This document shows, in pieces, positions 6,787-9,091 of a stretch of DNA of 9,091 nt. The notes below the pieces were generated by a model. The model searched no databases. It was not told the DNA's origin and saw only the letters and a program-made list of their open reading frames with translations. Positions within the stretch are counted from its first letter, which is position 1. Each line of letters opens with the position of its first letter. The position numbers and the translations under genes were made by a program. Origin of the DNA: Methanobacterium sp. GTDB lineage: Archaea; Methanobacteriota; Methanobacteria; Methanobacteriales; Methanobacteriaceae. The DNA is taken from NCBI GenBank assembly GCA_003164415.1, contig PLTK01000083.1, positions 41,461-50,551 on the forward strand. The letters are read 5' to 3'.

Positions 6787-6794
6787 GGGGGGGG
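6787..6794 (+). repeat. G8 tract at the ribosome-binding position of the response regulator gene
   Basis: Eight G in a row, 8 nt before the ATG at 6803, in otherwise A/T-rich DNA. It probably serves as a Shine-Dalgarno-like site. Such tracts are prone to slippage, which would change the distance to the ATG, or the frame if translation began upstream at 6761 or 6785. Confidence 0.6.
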
Positions 6795-6802
6795 TTTGTG
6801 TT

Positions 6803-7657
6803 ATGACGGGAAATAAAATTCTTGTTGTTGAAGATGATTTCATAACAGCTATGGAAATTAAACGTTTATTAGAATCACACGGATATTATTGTTACTCTGC
6901 CAGTTCAAGTGATGATGCTTTTGAAAAAGCAGTTGAAACAAAACCAGATCTGATTTTAATGGATGTGAAGATAAGGGGGAAGGAAGATGGTATAAAAACC
7001 ACCAAGAAGATTAAAGAATTGATAGATGTACCTGTAATATATCTTACAGCCTACACCGACCAAGATTTAATTGAATCCATTAAACTAACAAGACCCTCTG
7101 CATGTATCCTAAAACCATTCGAAACTAAAGAATTAATAAGCAACATAGAAATTGCATTATACACGCATAGTACCGATTTAAATCGAGACAAAAGAATATT
7201 AAATAATAGTATAATCTTTTATGCTATGATTGGAAACCTTTTAGCCACCACACTGGATTTAAACGAAAAAAATAGGTTTTTAACTGAATTCACTAGAAAT
7301 TTTGAAAAAAATTTAAAAACCTCATTCATGAAAGAAGCTGGAAAATTAAACCTCATAACTGGGAATAGAGATCTATCTACATATATCAGTTGTTTGTCCA
7401 ATCTGCTATCAAATTTAGGATTTATCAATAATAGTATGTCCAATGATTCTAAAGGGTATATGATTATAAATGATTGTCCTTGGAAAACCGATAAATATAC
7501 TAAAGAAATATTTTGCAGTGTTTGCAAGGTAATTACCAAATTAACATTTTCATGGATGGACCTTGAAGGACATATAAAGCTTGAAAATAGTTTCTTAACC
7601 AATGACTGTTTCTGTGGGTTTAGGTTTGAATTAAATTCACCGAATGAATATCATTAG
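6803..7657 (+). CDS. Response regulator with methanogen-type cysteine-containing output domain
   Basis: Cytoplasmic signalling protein of 284 residues. Residues 4-122 form a CheY-like receiver: acidic pair Asp11-Asp12, phosphorylated Asp54 in LILMDVKI, Thr82 in YLTAY and Lys104 in LKPF are all present. A linker and helical part (about 125-205) lead to a C-terminal domain with Cys-Pro-Trp at 225-227, Cys238-x-x-Cys241 and Cys269-x-Cys271. This matches my memory of the methanogen output domain found behind receivers and sensor domains in methanogens; its job is not established and it has no recognised DNA-binding motif. The cysteines could bind metal or sense redox state. No sensor kinase is adjacent, so the partner lies elsewhere. 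The ATG at 6803 begins exactly at the receiver and follows the G8 tract; the GTG at 6761 would add 14 residues unlike the fold. Confidence 0.88.
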   Translation: MTGNKILVVEDDFITAMEIKRLLESHGYYCYSASSSDDAFEKAVETKPDLILMDVKIRGKEDGIKTTKKIKELIDVPVIYLTAYTDQDLIESIKLTRPSACILKPFETKELISNIEIALYTHSTDLNRDKRILNNSIIFYAMIGNLLATTLDLNEKNRFLTEFTRNFEKNLKTSFMKEAGKLNLITGNRDLSTYISCLSNLLSNLGFINNSMSNDSKGYMIINDCPWKTDKYTKEIFCSVCKVITKLTFSWMDLEGHIKLENSFLTNDCFCGFRFELNSPNEYH

Positions 7658-7658
7658 A

Positions 7659-7676
7659 GGTATTATAAAAAATACC
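7659..7676 (+). terminator. Hairpin right after the response regulator stop
   Basis: GGTATT (7659-7664) and AATACC (7671-7676) pair perfectly around a 6-nt loop, starting 2 nt after the stop codon. T-rich runs follow at about 7722-7739. It may end transcription or stabilise the 3' end, which would make the next gene a separate unit. Confidence 0.35.
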
Positions 7677-7783
7677 CCCGTAATCTTGATTAAATCAAAA
7701 TTTTTGATATGATAACAGATTTTATTTTTAAATTTTTAATCTGCAGATCTGTAAACAGTTAAAACATTTTGGAGGGGATTTGA

Positions 7784-8767
7784 ATGGATGATATGATGAT
7801 AAAATATTTTGATGGAATGGAATTTGGGAAATTACAACAATTTGGAGTAATGGGAATAATTCCTGTTTTTAACAAAAATCCAGAAAATCAAGGATATTTA
7901 ACTTTAAAAGAAGCTATGAAACAGAATTTGCTTAAAATCACAGAATTAAATGAGTCAGGAGCAGTTCCAGAACTTAAAGTAATGAATAATGCTGAAATTC
8001 CTGTTTTAATTTTAGATGGTGAAGAATTGATGGGTGCAAAACAGAACAGAATAGTTAATACGAGTATTTTGCTCAGGGAGAAATTTGAAACCATTATTCC
8101 AGTAAGCTGTGTAGAGCAGGGAAGATGGTCTTATACTTCAAAAAATTTCCAAGATTCCGATAGAATTGCATCTTCCTATCTAAGAAATGTAAAATCAACA
8201 TCTGTTAAAAATTCAGTTGAGAGTTCAGGTGAATATTTATCTGATCAAAGATCAGTCTGGAATGAAGTACATAAATTACAAGATAAAATGGAAGTTAACT
8301 CACCCACAAGTGCCATGGGCGATGTTTATGATGCTAAAAAAATCGATCTACAAGAGTTTGTTAAAGCCTTTGAACTAATGGAAGGTCAAAAGGGTGTATT
8401 AGTATTTGTAGATAATGAAATAATTGGTTTGGATGTGGTTTCAAATGAAAGTGCATATAAAGACCTGCATGAGAAACTAATTAAAAGTTATGCACTGGAT
8501 TCTATGGTCCAGAATAACGAAATAAAAACTAATATAAACATAGATATGGCTAATGAATTTATTCAAGAGATTTTAAAAAGCGATGAAAGTAAAAATGAAT
8601 CTGTTGGATACGGCTTTGACTACAGATTTGCAAGTCAATTATATACTGGTTCATCACTTGTTTACAATAATGAAGTGATCCATGTATCGTTCTTTAAAAG
8701 TATTGAAGGTGATGACATGGAAGAGATGAACAGACATAGTAAAAGGGCAAATTTAAGACAGTATTAA
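7784..8767 (+). CDS. ARPP-1 family domain protein
   Basis: The 327-residue protein has the marks of the ARPP-1 family (named for association with ADP-ribosylglycohydrolase and rhodanese/phosphatase proteins): GEELMGAKQNRIVNTSILL (residues 79-97) and PVSCVEQGRW (106-115). A C-terminal half with QKGVLVFVDNEIIGLDVVS (about 204-222) and a charged tail follows. The biochemical role of the family is unknown to me; cytoplasmic location is inferred from the lack of a signal peptide or membrane helix. The start is secure: GGAGG at 7771-7775 lies 8 nt before the ATG. The gene is 126 bp after the response regulator on the same strand; a hairpin and an A/T-rich element lie between them, so cotranscription is uncertain. 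No ADP-ribosylglycohydrolase or rhodanese gene lies in the window. Confidence 0.82.
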   Translation: MDDMMIKYFDGMEFGKLQQFGVMGIIPVFNKNPENQGYLTLKEAMKQNLLKITELNESGAVPELKVMNNAEIPVLILDGEELMGAKQNRIVNTSILLREKFETIIPVSCVEQGRWSYTSKNFQDSDRIASSYLRNVKSTSVKNSVESSGEYLSDQRSVWNEVHKLQDKMEVNSPTSAMGDVYDAKKIDLQEFVKAFELMEGQKGVLVFVDNEIIGLDVVSNESAYKDLHEKLIKSYALDSMVQNNEIKTNINIDMANEFIQEILKSDESKNESVGYGFDYRFASQLYTGSSLVYNNEVIHVSFFKSIEGDDMEEMNRHSKRANLRQY

Positions 8768-8775
8768 CCCTTCAA

Positions 8776-8783
8776 TTTTTTTT
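8776..8783 (+). terminator. Oligo-T terminator after the ARPP-1 gene
   Basis: T8 begins 8 nt after the stop codon. Further runs, T8 at 8884-8891 and T11 at 8908-8918, could act as back-up sites. Confidence 0.6.
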
Positions 8784-9001
8784 AGATATTATGAAAATGT
8801 TCTGATCAACAAAATTTAGATAATTAATTCATTTTCATTAATGCAAATATTCTTAATAAATGAATTGATATATCTATTCCTTCTTTTTTTTAAAATTCAT
8901 TTAAACCTTTTTTTTTTTAACTGGAAAAATAGATGATTATTCCTTTAAAATTAGTAAATATGTTTAAAATTATTATTTTATAATTATTGAATTCAGTATT
9001 T

Positions 9002-9037
9002 AAAAAAAAAATTGGATAGAGATTTAATAATCTCTAT
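9002..9037 (-). terminator. Hairpin and T10 terminator of the gene entering from the right
   Basis: ATAGAGATT (9016-9024) and AATCTCTAT (9029-9037) form a perfect 9-bp stem with a 4-nt loop. On the - strand a T10 run (9011-9002) follows it after CCAA. It begins directly after the stop codon at 9038-9040. Confidence 0.75.
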
Positions 9038-9091
9038 TTAATCGTAGTTTGTTGTTCCGACCTTAGTTAAATTTTGATAGTACTGATCAAC
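9038..9091 (-). CDS. C-terminal end of a probable paralogue of the 3695-4501 protein (partial)
   Basis: On the - strand the frame open from the window edge reads VDQYYQNLTKVGTTNYD and then TAA. It matches the C-terminus of the anchored protein at 3695-4501 (VDRYYQDLSKQNTGD): V, D, Y, Y, Q, L and K are identical at seven of the first ten positions, with R/Q, D/N and S/T exchanges. A clear terminator follows directly. Only 17 codons are visible, so membership in the same family is inferred. The gene would be on the same strand as its relative and converges on the ARPP-1 gene. Confidence 0.65.
   Translation of the reverse strand, partial: VDQYYQNLTKVGTTNYD

Noticed and set aside
7219..7602. 127-codon open frame on the - strand inside the response regulator
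   Set aside because: No recognisable domain, no ribosome site and a fully supported gene on the other strand.

Overview
The window looks like a chromosomal segment of a methanogenic archaeon of the order Methanobacteriales, most likely Methanobacterium or a close relative. The evidence is an HMf-type archaeal histone, a response regulator with a methanogen-type cysteine-containing output domain, a fragment of a Big_5/SbsA-like Ig surface protein of the kind common in these organisms, Shine-Dalgarno sites of the GGTGAT and GGAGG types, A/T-rich TATA boxes and oligo-T terminators. The DNA is strongly A/T-rich, especially between genes. No rRNA, tRNA, CRISPR array or insertion sequence was seen.

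Layout, left to right. At 1-483 is the 3' end of a glutamate decarboxylase gene (gadB, + strand), with a perfect hairpin spanning its stop codon. At 590-976 (- strand) is a relic of a large Ig-repeat surface protein. At 1116-1973 (+) is an undecaprenyl-diphosphatase-family membrane protein (uppP/bacA) with an unusual active-site residue. It converges on a secreted PIG-L-type deacetylase (2102-3439, -). Next comes a membrane-anchored extracellular protein of unknown function (3695-4501, -), then about 600 bp of gene-free A/T-rich DNA, then a histone gene (5178-5387, -). Two items too short or too broken for simple gene calling follow: a frameshifted potassium-channel remnant (5846-6116, -) and an intact 39-residue zinc-ribbon protein (6197-6316, -). 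The right part carries a response regulator (6803-7657, +) and an ARPP-1 family protein (7784-8767, +). At the right edge, on the - strand, the last 17 codons of another gene enter the window. They resemble the C-terminus of the 3695-4501 protein, so two paralogues appear to flank the histone/regulator block.

Functionally, the left half is mostly cell-envelope: surface adhesin remains, lipid-carrier phosphatase, exported deacetylase and anchored exported protein. The right half is chromatin and signalling. Most genes seem to be single transcription units with their own TATA box and terminator, and no long operon is evident. No defence system, phage or clear new multigene system was found. The most notable points are the two gene relics, the small zinc-ribbon gene, the repeated unknown exported family and several well-formed inverted repeats.
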